Source: Candidatus Doudnabacteria bacterium (lineage in GTDB: Bacteria > Patescibacteriota > Doudnabacteria > UBA920). From it: a stretch of 52,678 nucleotides of DNA. The notes below the pieces were generated by a model. That model searched no databases. It was not told where the DNA came from and saw only the letters and a program-made list of their open reading frames with translations. Positions 8,839 through 17,592 of the stretch are shown one piece after another (the stretch's first letter is position 1; the number at the start of each line of letters is the position of its first letter). The stretch spans positions 1-52,678 of the forward strand of contig JAHFJJ010000006.1 in the NCBI GenBank assembly GCA_023245895.1, read 5' to 3'. The position numbers and the translations under genes are program-made.

Positions 8839-9473
8839 GGTCTTTGGTGTCTTGTGCTTGAGGCATTTGGATAAAATTCTATTATCGGTTTATTATCTGG
8901 GATTGTAAAATAGTTTATTGTCGAGGGTGTTTGTGGTTGGTTATCCTTTTTAGCTAACCAACTTGCTACAAAACTACTCCCAATTAAAGCTATTATAAAA
9001 GCACCAATAGCTAAAGTAACTTTATCGTAAGTTTTAGCCAAACCATTAAAATATCCCAAAGGAAAACCACGAATATTGTATGCTTTTGGGTTTATCGTTG
9101 TTGGCCAATTATTTTCAGGGACTTTTGTAATATATTCTTCTTGCACGCAAACTTCATAAATAGCATTGTATAATTGTCTATTTATGCTCAATCTTTCTTC
9201 GCTATATTCCTTTTCCCAAAATTTAAGATAAGATAATCGAAATCTAACATAACGATTATATTTATGGATTAACCCTTTTGTCCAATTTGGGTCATCTGGT
9301 TTTCCTTTAATAAAAAGAGATTGAGATACCAACACTCTGTTGCCACTCATATCAAGACTATGTAATTTTTCGGCTCTTTGGTGGCAACCTAAAAGCCACC
9401 AAATTTTTGTGTAATTTATCATACCCTTTATTATAACAGCCGAAGAGGCTGTTTTCTCTCTCTCAATCCGCAT
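8835..9473 (-). CDS. IS passenger ORF, hypothetical single-TM protein
   Basis: 212 aa ORF (possible start 9423), hydrophobic VTLAIGAFIIALIGSSFVASWLA; lies inside candidate TIRs, convergent with transposase. Confidence 0.7.
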   Translation of the reverse strand: MRIEREKTASSAVIIKGMINYTKIWWLLGCHQRAEKLHSLDMSGNRVLVSQSLFIKGKPDDPNWTKGLIHKYNRYVRFRLSYLKFWEKEYSEERLSINRQLYNAIYEVCVQEEYITKVPENNWPTTINPKAYNIRGFPLGYFNGLAKTYDKVTLAIGAFIIALIGSSFVASWLAKKDNQPQTPSTINYFTIPDNKPIIEFYPNASSTRHQRP

Positions 9474-9627
9474 TATACTCCTTTCCTTGTTGTGAGGGAA
9501 TAGTCCCCTTCAAATTTTTTTAGTGTCTGTGGATAGAGTTTATTTTATCTTTATAAATTGTTAAAATATCCCTTGTTTAAGGGATATTTTTTTATTTTCA
9601 GATTTTTTACATCCGCCAGCTGGCGGA

Positions 9628-9656
9628 TTGACTTATGGGTCTTTGTGGAGTATAAT
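9628..9656 (+). promoter_or_regulatory. Sigma70-type promoter of mraZ/dcw operon
   Basis: TTGACT - 17 nt - TATAAT. Confidence 0.85.
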
Positions 9657-9665
9657 ATGTAGGTA

Positions 9666-9699
9666 ATGGTAAAAAGTGGTAGTAAGTGGGGATAAGTGG
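9666..9699 (+). promoter_or_regulatory. MraZ operator: GTGG boxes with 10-nt period
   Basis: aTGG (9667), GTGG at 9676, 9686 and 9696, exact 10-nt spacing, just downstream of -10 and upstream of mraZ. Confidence 0.85.
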
Positions 9700-9837
9700 T
9701 AAATATTGTGGATAAAATATCACAGAGATACAGATTTAAAGCCAGATTACACAGTTACTTTAAACCACCTTTTATTAAATAATCAGGTTTGCGGAAGAAT
9801 CAGTGTAATCTGTTTTCGTCTGCGTATCAGTGATCAT

Positions 9838-10269
9838 ATGTTTATTGGTGAATACCAGGCTACCATAGATGAAAAAGGCAGAATCTCCATCCCTGCCAAG
9901 TTTAGGCCGCAATTGAAATCAAAAATAGTTGTTACAAGAGGTTTGGATAACTCATTGTTCCTTTACAGCATAGAAGAATGGAAAAAGCTGGCGACCAAAT
10001 TGGCTAGTCTCCCAATTTCTACTGCCAACACGCGGGCTTTTTCCAGGCTTATGCTGGCCGGGGCTATGGACTGCGACATAGACAAACAAGGCAGAATAAT
10101 TTTACCGGCTTACCTGAAAGAATTTGCGAAGATAAATAAAAAAGCTATCATCGCCGGACTTTATAACCGTATAGAAATTTGGAGCGAAGAATTGTGGCAG
10201 GCTTATAAGACCCAGACGGAAGCGGCAAGCAATAGCATAGCGGAACAGTTAGGAAGTTTAGGGGTATAA
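9838..10269 (+). CDS. mraZ: Transcriptional regulator MraZ
   Basis: MFIGEYQATIDEKGRISIPAKFRPQL...CDIDKQGRIILPAYLKEFA; ATG at 9838. Confidence 0.95.
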   Translation: MFIGEYQATIDEKGRISIPAKFRPQLKSKIVVTRGLDNSLFLYSIEEWKKLATKLASLPISTANTRAFSRLMLAGAMDCDIDKQGRIILPAYLKEFAKINKKAIIAGLYNRIEIWSEELWQAYKTQTEAASNSIAEQLGSLGV

Positions 10270-10355
10270 AAGTTATTTCAATTTATTTCCATATATTTCG
10301 TATAAGAAAAGGAAATATGTAGAAATACATAGAAATAATTGGAAATAAAATTATA

Positions 10356-11321
10356 ATGACAACTTATGAACACATTCCGGTATTACTTAATGAAGTTATT
10401 GAATATTTGGACCCCAAGCCCGGTCATAATTTTGTCGACGCGACTTTAGGTGGTGGAGGTTATACAAAAGCCATTCTCGATAAAAATCAACCGGATGGGA
10501 AAGTGTTGGCAATTGATTTGGATGAGGATGCGATAGAAAATTTCAAATTACAAATATCAAATGCCAAACACCCTCACCCTGGCCCTCTCCCAGAGGGAGA
10601 GGGAAGGGCACAGATAGTTCAAGGAAATTTTTCACATATTGATAAAATAGTAACGCATCATAAGTTTGATAATATTAGCGGAATAGTTGCGGACATTGGC
10701 TTATCATCTTATGAACTGGAACATCGCGGCATGAGTTTTCAGGAAAAACAGCCGTTGGACATGCGGTTTGACCAGAGCCAGAAGGCAGACGCGAAGTTCA
10801 TTTTAAATAATTATGATGAAACACGTTTACGAAAAATATTTGAAGATTATGGGGAAGAGAAGTTTAGCAGACAGATAGCGCGTAAGATCCAAGAATCAAG
10901 ATCCAAGAATCAAATCCACTACACCACAGAACTTTATCAGATTATCCAGGATGCATTGCCCAAGCCGGTGAAGCATAAGGCGGATGACAGCGCGAGAAGG
11001 ATATTTCAGGCATTAAGGATAGAGGTTAACCACGAGTTAAATAATTTACAGGAATTTTTACCCAAAGCGTTTGATTTGTTAAATACAGGCGGAAGATTGG
11101 TGGTTGTTTCCTTCCATTCTTTGGAGGACAGGATTGTAAAGCAGTTTTTTGTAAAATTAACCCAGGGTTGTGTGTGTCCCATAGATTTCCCGCAATGCTT
11201 GTGCGGTAAGAACCCGCAGGGGAAAATCCTTACCAAAAAGCTTGTATCCGCGTCACAAGAAGAGCTGGACCATAACCCGCGGTCAAAATCTGCTAAATTA
11301 AGAGCCATTATTAAAATCTAA
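10356..11321 (+). CDS. rsmH: 16S rRNA (cytosine1402-N4)-methyltransferase RsmH
   Basis: HIPVLLNEVIEYLDPKPGHNFVDATLGGGGYTKAIL, RIFQALRIEVNHELNNL, VVSFHSLEDRIVKQFF. Confidence 0.97.
   Translation: MTTYEHIPVLLNEVIEYLDPKPGHNFVDATLGGGGYTKAILDKNQPDGKVLAIDLDEDAIENFKLQISNAKHPHPGPLPEGEGRAQIVQGNFSHIDKIVTHHKFDNISGIVADIGLSSYELEHRGMSFQEKQPLDMRFDQSQKADAKFILNNYDETRLRKIFEDYGEEKFSRQIARKIQESRSKNQIHYTTELYQIIQDALPKPVKHKADDSARRIFQALRIEVNHELNNLQEFLPKAFDLLNTGGRLVVVSFHSLEDRIVKQFFVKLTQGCVCPIDFPQCLCGKNPQGKILTKKLVSASQEELDHNPRSKSAKLRAIIKI
10571..10608. repeat. CCCTCACCC..CCCTCTCCC-GGGAGAGGG palindromic element in frame inside rsmH
   Basis: ccctcaccctggccctctcccagagggagagggaaggg; same family at 25956-25992 and 50420-50455. 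Confidence 0.95.
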
Positions 11322-11343
11322 AACAAAAAATAAAATTAAAAGT

Positions 11344-11712
11344 ATGACAAAAAGTTTAGCTTTAGAGACTTTCCTGGCGCCGGTTTTTTCAAAAACTAAC
11401 GTTCAGTCGGCGAAAAAAACCGGCAATAAGACTTTTCGTTTTCACCTGGCAACGGGTCTAATTGCCGCCAATGTGCTTTTGTTAGCGGCTTACATTTACG
11501 GGGTGAATGCTTTTGCCTCGCGGGGCTATGAAATTAAGGCTCTACAAAAACAGCTTAGCGCGCTAAACGAAGACAATAAAAAAATAAGCTTAAAGGTTTC
11601 CGAGGCCAGTTCCATGGTCAGCATCCAGCGCGGTTTTTTAAGCGCTAATTTCGTGCCGGCGGGCAGCCTGAAGTTTTTGCAAGTAAACGCCAAGCAATTT
11701 AGCCAACGCTAA
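11344..11712 (+). CDS. FtsL-like bitopic membrane protein
   Basis: Single TM followed by coiled coil (LQKQLSALNEDNKKISLKVSEASS), located between rsmH and ftsI. Confidence 0.7.
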   Translation: MTKSLALETFLAPVFSKTNVQSAKKTGNKTFRFHLATGLIAANVLLLAAYIYGVNAFASRGYEIKALQKQLSALNEDNKKISLKVSEASSMVSIQRGFLSANFVPAGSLKFLQVNAKQFSQR

Positions 11713-11780
11713 ATTAACATCCCAATATCATTAATATCTATAACATCCTTTAGGGTATTAATAGCCATGGGTATTGATTA

Positions 11781-13532
11781 ATGATAAAAAAAACAGCTCA
11801 GACTTCGACCTTTAACTCCAGGAGCGGCCTTTTGACCGCTTTTTTGTTAGTAGCTTTTGGGGTAATTTTGGTAAGGCTTTTTAGTTTGCAAATTATCCAC
11901 GGCAACGAAGCCAGGGAGCAGGCCGCGGCTCAGCATAATATTTACCAAAAACTTTTTCCCAGCCGGGGTGAAATTAAAATAGCGGACAACCTTTCCCAGG
12001 GCACAGTGCCCGTTGCCACAAACCTAAAAAGTTTTTTGGTTTACGCCGTGCCTAAGGACATACTTAACCCAAGCCTTTCTGCGGCCAGCCTGGCCCAGGT
12101 CCTGCGTCTGGACGCAAAAGAAGTTTTGGCTAAAATTACCAACGCGGACAAAAAATACGTGCCGCTAAAAAAAGCTTTGAGCGAAGAAGAACAGCAAAAA
12201 ATAAAAGAGCTCAAATTGCCGGGCATTTATTTTGACTCCGAAGACACGCGTTTTTACCCGGAAAATAATTTACTCAGCCAGGTGGTCGGCTTTGTCGGCT
12301 ACAAAGACAAGAGTCCGCAAAAAGTCGGGCTGTATGGCCTGGAAAAATATTTTGAAAAAGACTTAACCGGCAGCGCCGGCGAGCTGGTGGCGGACAAAGA
12401 CAGCAGTGGTTCGCTTATTTTTAGCGCGGGCAATACCGAAACCCCGGCTGTGGACGGCGCGGATATTATTTTAACCGTGGACAAAACCATTCAGTTCCAG
12501 GCGCTCAGCATAATAAAAGACAGCGTGGTAAAAAACGGCGCGGACAGCGGCTCCATAATTGTGGCCGACCCAAAAACCGGCGCGGTTTTGGCTATGGCTA
12601 ACTATCCGGATTTTAATCCAAACGAATTCAACAAGGTTAAAAATCCCGCGGACTTTTTAAACGAATCGGTAGTAGGCAACTATGAGCCGGGGTCGGTATT
12701 TAAGGCCATTACCATGGCCGCGGCGCTGGACCAGGGCAAAGTGACCCCGGACACCAAGTACAACGACACGGGCAGCGTGGAAGTGGACGGTTATAAAATC
12801 CAGAACTCGGACCATAAGGCGCATGGCATCCAAACCATGACCCAGGTTTTGGACGAGTCGTTAAATACCGGCGCGATTTTTGCCAAGGAGCAAGTTGGCA
12901 ACGCGGACTTTTTAAAATATTTGCAAAAATTCGGTTTTGGGAAAGTTACAGGCATTGAGTTGCCGGAGGCCAAGGGCAATTTAGATCCTTTGATGAAGTA
13001 CAACATTAAAGTTACCTACGACACCGCCAGCTTTGGGCAGGGGATTTCGGTTACCCCCATCCAACTTATCCAGGCTTATATAGCGTTGGCCAACCAGGGC
13101 AAAATGATGAAGCCCTACGTTGTGCAGTCTAAAATTTATCCCGAAAAAAAACCGGAAAATACCTCCCCGACAGACGCCGGCCAGGTAATTTCCCCGCAAG
13201 CCGCCAATGCTTTGTCCGCCATGCTGGTAAGCGTGGTGGAAAATGGCCATGGCAAAAAAGCCGGCGTGCCGGGGTATTACATTGCCGGCAAAACCGGTAC
13301 GGCCCAGGTGCCCAAAAAAGACGGCAAAGGCTATGAAGAGAACAACAATATAGGCTCATTCATTGGTTTTGGCCCGGTGGAAGATCCCAGGTTCGTAATG
13401 CTCGTGAGAATAAACCATCCGCGCGACGTCAGCTTTGCCGAAAGCACGGCCGCCCCGGCCTGGGGCCAGCTGGCCCAGTTTATTTTAAATTACTACCATA
13501 TACCGCCGACAAGAACGGTGGGAACAAAGTAA
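11781..13532 (+). CDS. ftsI: Penicillin-binding protein 2/3, FtsI-like transpeptidase
   Basis: EPGSVFKAITMAAALDQGKV (SxxK), SLNTGA (SxN-like), YYIAGKTGTAQVP (KTG), PBP dimerisation domain. Confidence 0.93.
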   Translation: MIKKTAQTSTFNSRSGLLTAFLLVAFGVILVRLFSLQIIHGNEAREQAAAQHNIYQKLFPSRGEIKIADNLSQGTVPVATNLKSFLVYAVPKDILNPSLSAASLAQVLRLDAKEVLAKITNADKKYVPLKKALSEEEQQKIKELKLPGIYFDSEDTRFYPENNLLSQVVGFVGYKDKSPQKVGLYGLEKYFEKDLTGSAGELVADKDSSGSLIFSAGNTETPAVDGADIILTVDKTIQFQALSIIKDSVVKNGADSGSIIVADPKTGAVLAMANYPDFNPNEFNKVKNPADFLNESVVGNYEPGSVFKAITMAAALDQGKVTPDTKYNDTGSVEVDGYKIQNSDHKAHGIQTMTQVLDESLNTGAIFAKEQVGNADFLKYLQKFGFGKVTGIELPEAKGNLDPLMKYNIKVTYDTASFGQGISVTPIQLIQAYIALANQGKMMKPYVVQSKIYPEKKPENTSPTDAGQVISPQAANALSAMLVSVVENGHGKKAGVPGYYIAGKTGTAQVPKKDGKGYEENNNIGSFIGFGPVEDPRFVMLVRINHPRDVSFAESTAAPAWGQLAQFILNYYHIPPTRTVGTK

Positions 13533-13633
13533 TTATAACCATCTTAAATAACCCGGCAATCAACTGAGTGCGGATTGCTGTTTTGTGTTCGGAAGTTTAT
13601 AATATAGGTCATTCCAAATTTTAGGAGGAGCTA

Positions 13634-14257
13634 ATGGGTAGCATAGTGTTTGCGGGAGGCATTAGAATTCCGAGCCAGGGGCAGGTGGCACAGGCGGAGT
13701 TTGATATGTCGTTGAGCGCTTTGGGGAGGTTATTGGCCCGCGAAAACCCCGACGTGGTTGTGGTTTTCGGCGATGGCGCTTACGGGCCCTTTAAGCCGGA
13801 CTGGGTTCAGCAATTTGCAATTGTGGTCAGTGACTTTGCCCTGGCCAAGTCCGAGGGTTTTGAACAGGAACAAGAAAGGCCGGTCCCTCTGGAAACGGCC
13901 GAGTATTTGCTTTGCAGCCTGGTTAAGGATCATAACGTGGACATGGCTTTCTGTGAACAGGTTACCTTAGGGCTTCCCTTTTTTACCGCCTTTAGGTGCT
14001 CGGAAAAAGTTCCTGTATTGCCTTTCCTGATTAACAGTTCCAAGCCGCCCACGCCTTCCGTGTTTCGTTGCGACTACGTGGGCGCGGCTATTGCCGCGGT
14101 TATTGGGAGGCGGGACGCCAACGAACGCGTGGCGCTGTTATCCGTAGATGCGGGGGGCGAACCAATGCTCAACTGGGCGGTAATGGCCGCCGCAACAGGC
14201 CAGCAGGGCAAGAAAATGCGCCAGGGGGTTTACATGCATCAAGTTAGCTTGGGGTAA
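13634..14257 (+). CDS. LigB-like (class III extradiol dioxygenase fold) protein without recognisable metal ligands
   Basis: [30 protein letters not shown] and [32 protein letters not shown] align by eye to LigB; SD aggaggagctaATG. Confidence 0.7.
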   Translation: [207 protein letters not shown]

Positions 14258-14287
14258 GCTATGCCGGCGCGGCGTACCAGTTAAAAA

Positions 14288-14322
14288 GGCGAGGGCAGGA
14301 ATTGCAATTCCTGCCGCTCGCC
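14288..14322 (+). terminator. Rho-independent terminator
   Basis: ggcgagggcaggaattgcaattcctgccgctcgccatttttgtttttt. Confidence 0.85.
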
Positions 14323-14333
14323 ATTTTTGTTTT

Positions 14334-14582
14334 TTATTTATTTTTTGCCCACCAGCTTTTTATAAAAGGCAATGATAATGTGGAAAGGATGTAGCCAATC
14401 ACAGGCACAAAGGCTTTGAGCCAGGGTATGGTATCGTGGATCATTAAAAGCCAGGCCAAGGCAATAATATAAGTAACCGCGGCAATAAATGTCCGCCGCG
14501 TTAAAGAAACTTCCCAGGCTTTGTCCACCTCAACCTTTTGGTTTCGTTCTTTTATATTTTGGATTTCTTGTTCTATGTCCAT
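14334..14582 (-). CDS. Hypothetical membrane protein (82 aa)
   Basis: Two hydrophobic segments, cytoplasmic charged N-terminus. Confidence 0.7.
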   Translation of the reverse strand: MDIEQEIQNIKERNQKVEVDKAWEVSLTRRTFIAAVTYIIALAWLLMIHDTIPWLKAFVPVIGYILSTLSLPFIKSWWAKNK

Positions 14583-14591
14583 AGAGGTCTT

Positions 14592-14969
14592 CTACTGCGT
14601 TAATTGCATAATGTCCTGAGTTTTAATTTGCCGTATCTGCTCCAGCGAAGTCCCGGAGCCGGAAAGTAATAATTTGCCGCCAAGCCAAAGCATAAGCAGG
14701 CTAACAACTGTTAAAATTATACAAATCCAGGCGACTTGTTTGGCGTCGTCTTCATCGGCCATAAAATACTTTAAGGCGAAAACAAAACCGGAAAACGGCA
14801 CGCTAAGGGAAATAAAATACGCCCATCTTTTTCCCTTGGAAGAAACCATGTTGTCTTTTTGGTTTTGCAGGGCATTCATCATTAGCATCCCAATATTAAC
14901 ATCGGGATTGTCTTTTGCCACGGCCTGGTATTCGTTTATTTGCTGTTCAAGTTTTTTGTCTTGGTCCAT
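14592..14969 (-). CDS. Hypothetical membrane protein (125 aa)
   Basis: Two TM segments, upstream of 14334-14582 on the same strand. Confidence 0.7.
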   Translation of the reverse strand: MDQDKKLEQQINEYQAVAKDNPDVNIGMLMMNALQNQKDNMVSSKGKRWAYFISLSVPFSGFVFALKYFMADEDDAKQVAWICIILTVVSLLMLWLGGKLLLSGSGTSLEQIRQIKTQDIMQLTQ

Positions 14970-14988
14970 TTTTAAAGTTTATTTGTTA

Positions 14989-15651
14989 TTACCAAGGAAA
15001 GGGTTTTCCTTTAAACCAAAACTGTCCGGTTTTGGGTTTGGAGGTTGCTAAGTCGTAAATGTATCCGGCCGCTTCTTCCGCGGGCATGTTGGCGTCCGCG
15101 GCCGCCATGTCTGTCATAACCGCGCCGGGGTGGACCGAAGAAACAGTAGCTGTATTTTTTAGCTGGAAAGAAAGCACCCTGGTAAACATATTTAAAGCCG
15201 CTTTTGAAATTTGATAAGATGGATTTTTAATTTCATGGACGTAATTGAGCGAGCCCTGCCGTGAAGATACGTTAATAATATGCCCTTTAGTTTTTAAAAC
15301 TGGCATCACGCTCAAAGTAAAATCCACAGGGCCGATTAAATTTGTTTCCAAAGTTTTCCGTAAAATGCCAATATTAATTTTCATTTTACCGTTGTCTTTT
15401 TCCGACCAAACTGCCCCGGCGTTATTAATTAAAATATCCACCGGTTTTTTTAAGTTGAGAATTTTTTTAGCGCAATTTTTAATGCTTTTAGGTTTGGTGA
15501 GGTCCAGCCGCAACAAGGTTAAATTTTTATGGGAAAAATCAGCAACATGTTTTCTTGAAGTCCCAATAACAAAATAGCCTTCTAACAAAAACCTTTGAGC
15601 TAAAGCTTTACCAATTCCTCTGCTTACGCCGGTAATTAAAGCAGTTTTCAT
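14989..15651 (-). CDS. Short-chain dehydrogenase/reductase (SDR)
   Basis: ALITGVSRGIGKALAQRFL, DILINNAGAVW, INVSSRQGS, YQISKAALNMF (YxxxK), VHPGAVMTDM. Confidence 0.95.
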   Translation of the reverse strand: MKTALITGVSRGIGKALAQRFLLEGYFVIGTSRKHVADFSHKNLTLLRLDLTKPKSIKNCAKKILNLKKPVDILINNAGAVWSEKDNGKMKINIGILRKTLETNLIGPVDFTLSVMPVLKTKGHIINVSSRQGSLNYVHEIKNPSYQISKAALNMFTRVLSFQLKNTATVSSVHPGAVMTDMAAADANMPAEEAAGYIYDLATSKPKTGQFWFKGKPFPW

Positions 15652-15757
15652 ATTTCTAATTATAGCAGTTGTTTTGGGCTTAACAAAATGCTTTCAAGCT
15701 GGAGCTTTTCTTTTTGGCTGATTTATTTTATAATATGGTCTAGCGTAGTTACTATTT

Positions 15758-15832
15758 TGGGGTGTCGCCAAGTGGTAAGGCAGCGCCCTTTGGAGGCGCC
15801 ATTCGTAGGTTCGAATCCTACCACCCCAGCCA
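15758..15832 (+). tRNA. tRNA-Gln (anticodon TTG), CCA encoded
   Basis: TGGGGTG...GCGCC CTTTGGA GGCGC...TAGGTTCGAATCCTA CCACCCCAGCCA cloverleaf. Confidence 0.95.
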
Positions 15833-15931
15833 CGAAAAGTGACTTCGTCACCTCGTGGCAGGCCAACACACCATCGCGGTATGATGTTCTGCCACGAATA
15901 TTTGGTGAAATCACTTTTCGTGAGCCCCGAG
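15830..15931. repeat. Long imperfect palindrome starting at the CCA end of tRNA-Gln
   Basis: CCACGAAAAGTGACTTCGTCACCTCGTGGCAG...CTGCCACGAATATTTGGTGAAATCACTTTTCGTG. Confidence 0.85.
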
Positions 15932-15972
15932 ATGAGCGTAGCGAATTTTTCGGGGCCACGTTATAATATTTT

Positions 15973-16230
15973 ATGCATTACGTTTATCTCTTAGAATGCC
16001 AAGAAGATAAATCTTGGTATATAGGTCAAACAGATGACCTTCGCACAAGGGTAGCCAGGCATAATTCAGGTAATGGAGCAAGAACAACAAGTTTAAAGAA
16101 AAACTGGAAGCTGATTTATTACGAGGCCTATTTGTTAAAGGCAGACGCTTTGGGTAGGGAAAAGTTCCTAAAAAGCGGCTCAGGAAGAACATATTTAAAA
16201 AAGCAATTAAAAAATTATTTATCAACATAA
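15973..16230 (+). CDS. GIY-YIG nuclease family protein
   Basis: MHYVYLLECQEDKSWYIGQTDDLRTRVARHNSGNGARTT...YEAYLLKADALGREKFLKSG. Confidence 0.95.
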   Translation: MHYVYLLECQEDKSWYIGQTDDLRTRVARHNSGNGARTTSLKKNWKLIYYEAYLLKADALGREKFLKSGSGRTYLKKQLKNYLST

Positions 16231-16257
16231 CCAGTTGCCATTGTTGCCGTCAAATAT

Positions 16258-16851
16258 ATGCAAGATTTGGTTGAAAAATTTAGAAACCATGTCATTGAGC
16301 TTTCTAATAGTAGCAAGCAGTTTATTCATCGTGAGTGGTTTGTTAAATACCATCTGGAGATTGTAGAAAAGATTGCATTAGAACTTTGTAATAAATACTC
16401 AAACGCTGATAAACAGTTGGTCATTCTCATGGTCTGGCTCCATGATTATGGAAAAATAATTGATTTTTCAAATCAGCATGCGGTAACCCTCATCGCAGGT
16501 AAAGACAAATTATTGGAATTTGGGTTTTCCGCTGACTTCGTTTATAAGGCAATTAGCTATATTGAGCAACTTGATAAAAAACAAGATTTGGCCTCTGACT
16601 CAACGCCAATAGAAGTAAAAATAGTTTCTTCGGCAGATGGCGCTTCTCATCTCGTTGGCCCATTTTTTTATCTTTGGTGGTACGAAAATTCTCATAAGCC
16701 ATTTGAACAGCTAATGAAAGACAATATCAATAAATCAACCATAGATTGGGAAAAGAAGATAGTTCTACCGGAAGTTAAGCAGGTCTTTGAACAGCGTCAT
16801 AATTTTTTGCTTGAGCAAGCTGGTAATATTCCGCAAAGGTTTTTAATTTAA
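16258..16851 (+). CDS. HD-domain phosphohydrolase
   Basis: [20 protein letters not shown]...[14 protein letters not shown], ...SSADGASHL. Confidence 0.85.
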   Translation: MQDLVEKFRNHVIELSNSSKQFIHREWFVKYHLEIVEKIALELCNKYSNADKQLVILMVWLHDYGKIIDFSNQHAVTLIAGKDKLLEFGFSADFVYKAISYIEQLDKKQDLASDSTPIEVKIVSSADGASHLVGPFFYLWWYENSHKPFEQLMKDNINKSTIDWEKKIVLPEVKQVFEQRHNFLLEQAGNIPQRFLI

Positions 16852-16992
16852 TATTTGTACTTACAATTCCTTCTCAGCTTGGTCAAATAAGGCCAGCCAC
16901 AAAAGCCACTCATGATTTTGAGTGTTTTTTGTTTTAAGTCCATAGGTTACGAACTTTTTAATATGATGTATAATGTGGGTAAAGGAATTTTT

Positions 16993-17592
16993 ATGCTCAA
17001 AGAAAATTGGTTAGAAAGAAACATGGACCAAAGTGAGAAAGGCCCGGGTAGAATGGCGATTCGGGAGATGTTTAAGAATGTTCAGGAAGTTAAAGCGCCA
17101 AAAAAAGTTATTCCAATTTCAGAAGTTGCGGAATTTGCTGACGATGCCAGAAAGAAGGGTGTTGTGGCAACAATTGTTGGGCAAGGACAAATGGCCTCAA
17201 CAGAACACATGCCTATAAGGACTGACAATGCCGCTACATGTAATATATTTCTTATAAAAACTCCGCAAGAAGGCGGAAGGCGTAAATATACCCTTGTGCA
17301 TGTCTGGTCAGGAGAATTAGATTCAAATTTAGAAGGCCACAAAAGAAAAGATATCGCGGCATTAACAAACAACCAAAGCACGGCAATTGCAATTACAGGA
17401 GGCAGAAGCGCGAGTTATGTGTCAACAGCAAGGGAGTTTAAATGCGAAGGCATTACAACAACCAAACATATTGATGTCCCGACAGGCAACAGGTATGTCA
17501 GCGCTGTTTACCGTCCTGACAGTAATGATATTCTTGTTAGAATAGGTTCAGATATGGACGCTACCGAAGTATGGGTATATGAGGGGTTTTAA
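16993..17592 (+). CDS. CheD-like protein deamidase-fold protein
   Basis: RTDNAATCNIFLI...YTLVHVW (T-6/C/H), AIAITGGRSA, TGNRYVSAVYRPDSNDILVRI parallels CheD GGNRARSVEYNIETGKLLVRK; SD-like aaaggaatttttATG. Confidence 0.6.
   Translation: MLKENWLERNMDQSEKGPGRMAIREMFKNVQEVKAPKKVIPISEVAEFADDARKKGVVATIVGQGQMASTEHMPIRTDNAATCNIFLIKTPQEGGRRKYTLVHVWSGELDSNLEGHKRKDIAALTNNQSTAIAITGGRSASYVSTAREFKCEGITTTKHIDVPTGNRYVSAVYRPDSNDILVRIGSDMDATEVWVYEGF

Larger units (their letters stand above)
7915..9498 (+). mobile_element. Putative IS1595-family insertion sequence carrying a passenger ORF
   Basis: ISXO2-like transposase plus convergent ORF; candidate terminal inverted repeats CCCTTGACAACAAGG (7915-7929) and reverse complement of CCTTGTTGTGAGGG (9485-9498). 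Confidence 0.6.

Noticed and set aside
15723-15959. Minus-strand ORF containing GVVGFEPTNGASKGRC across tRNA-Gln
   Set aside because: Peptide typical of translated tRNA sequence; tRNA cloverleaf is clear.
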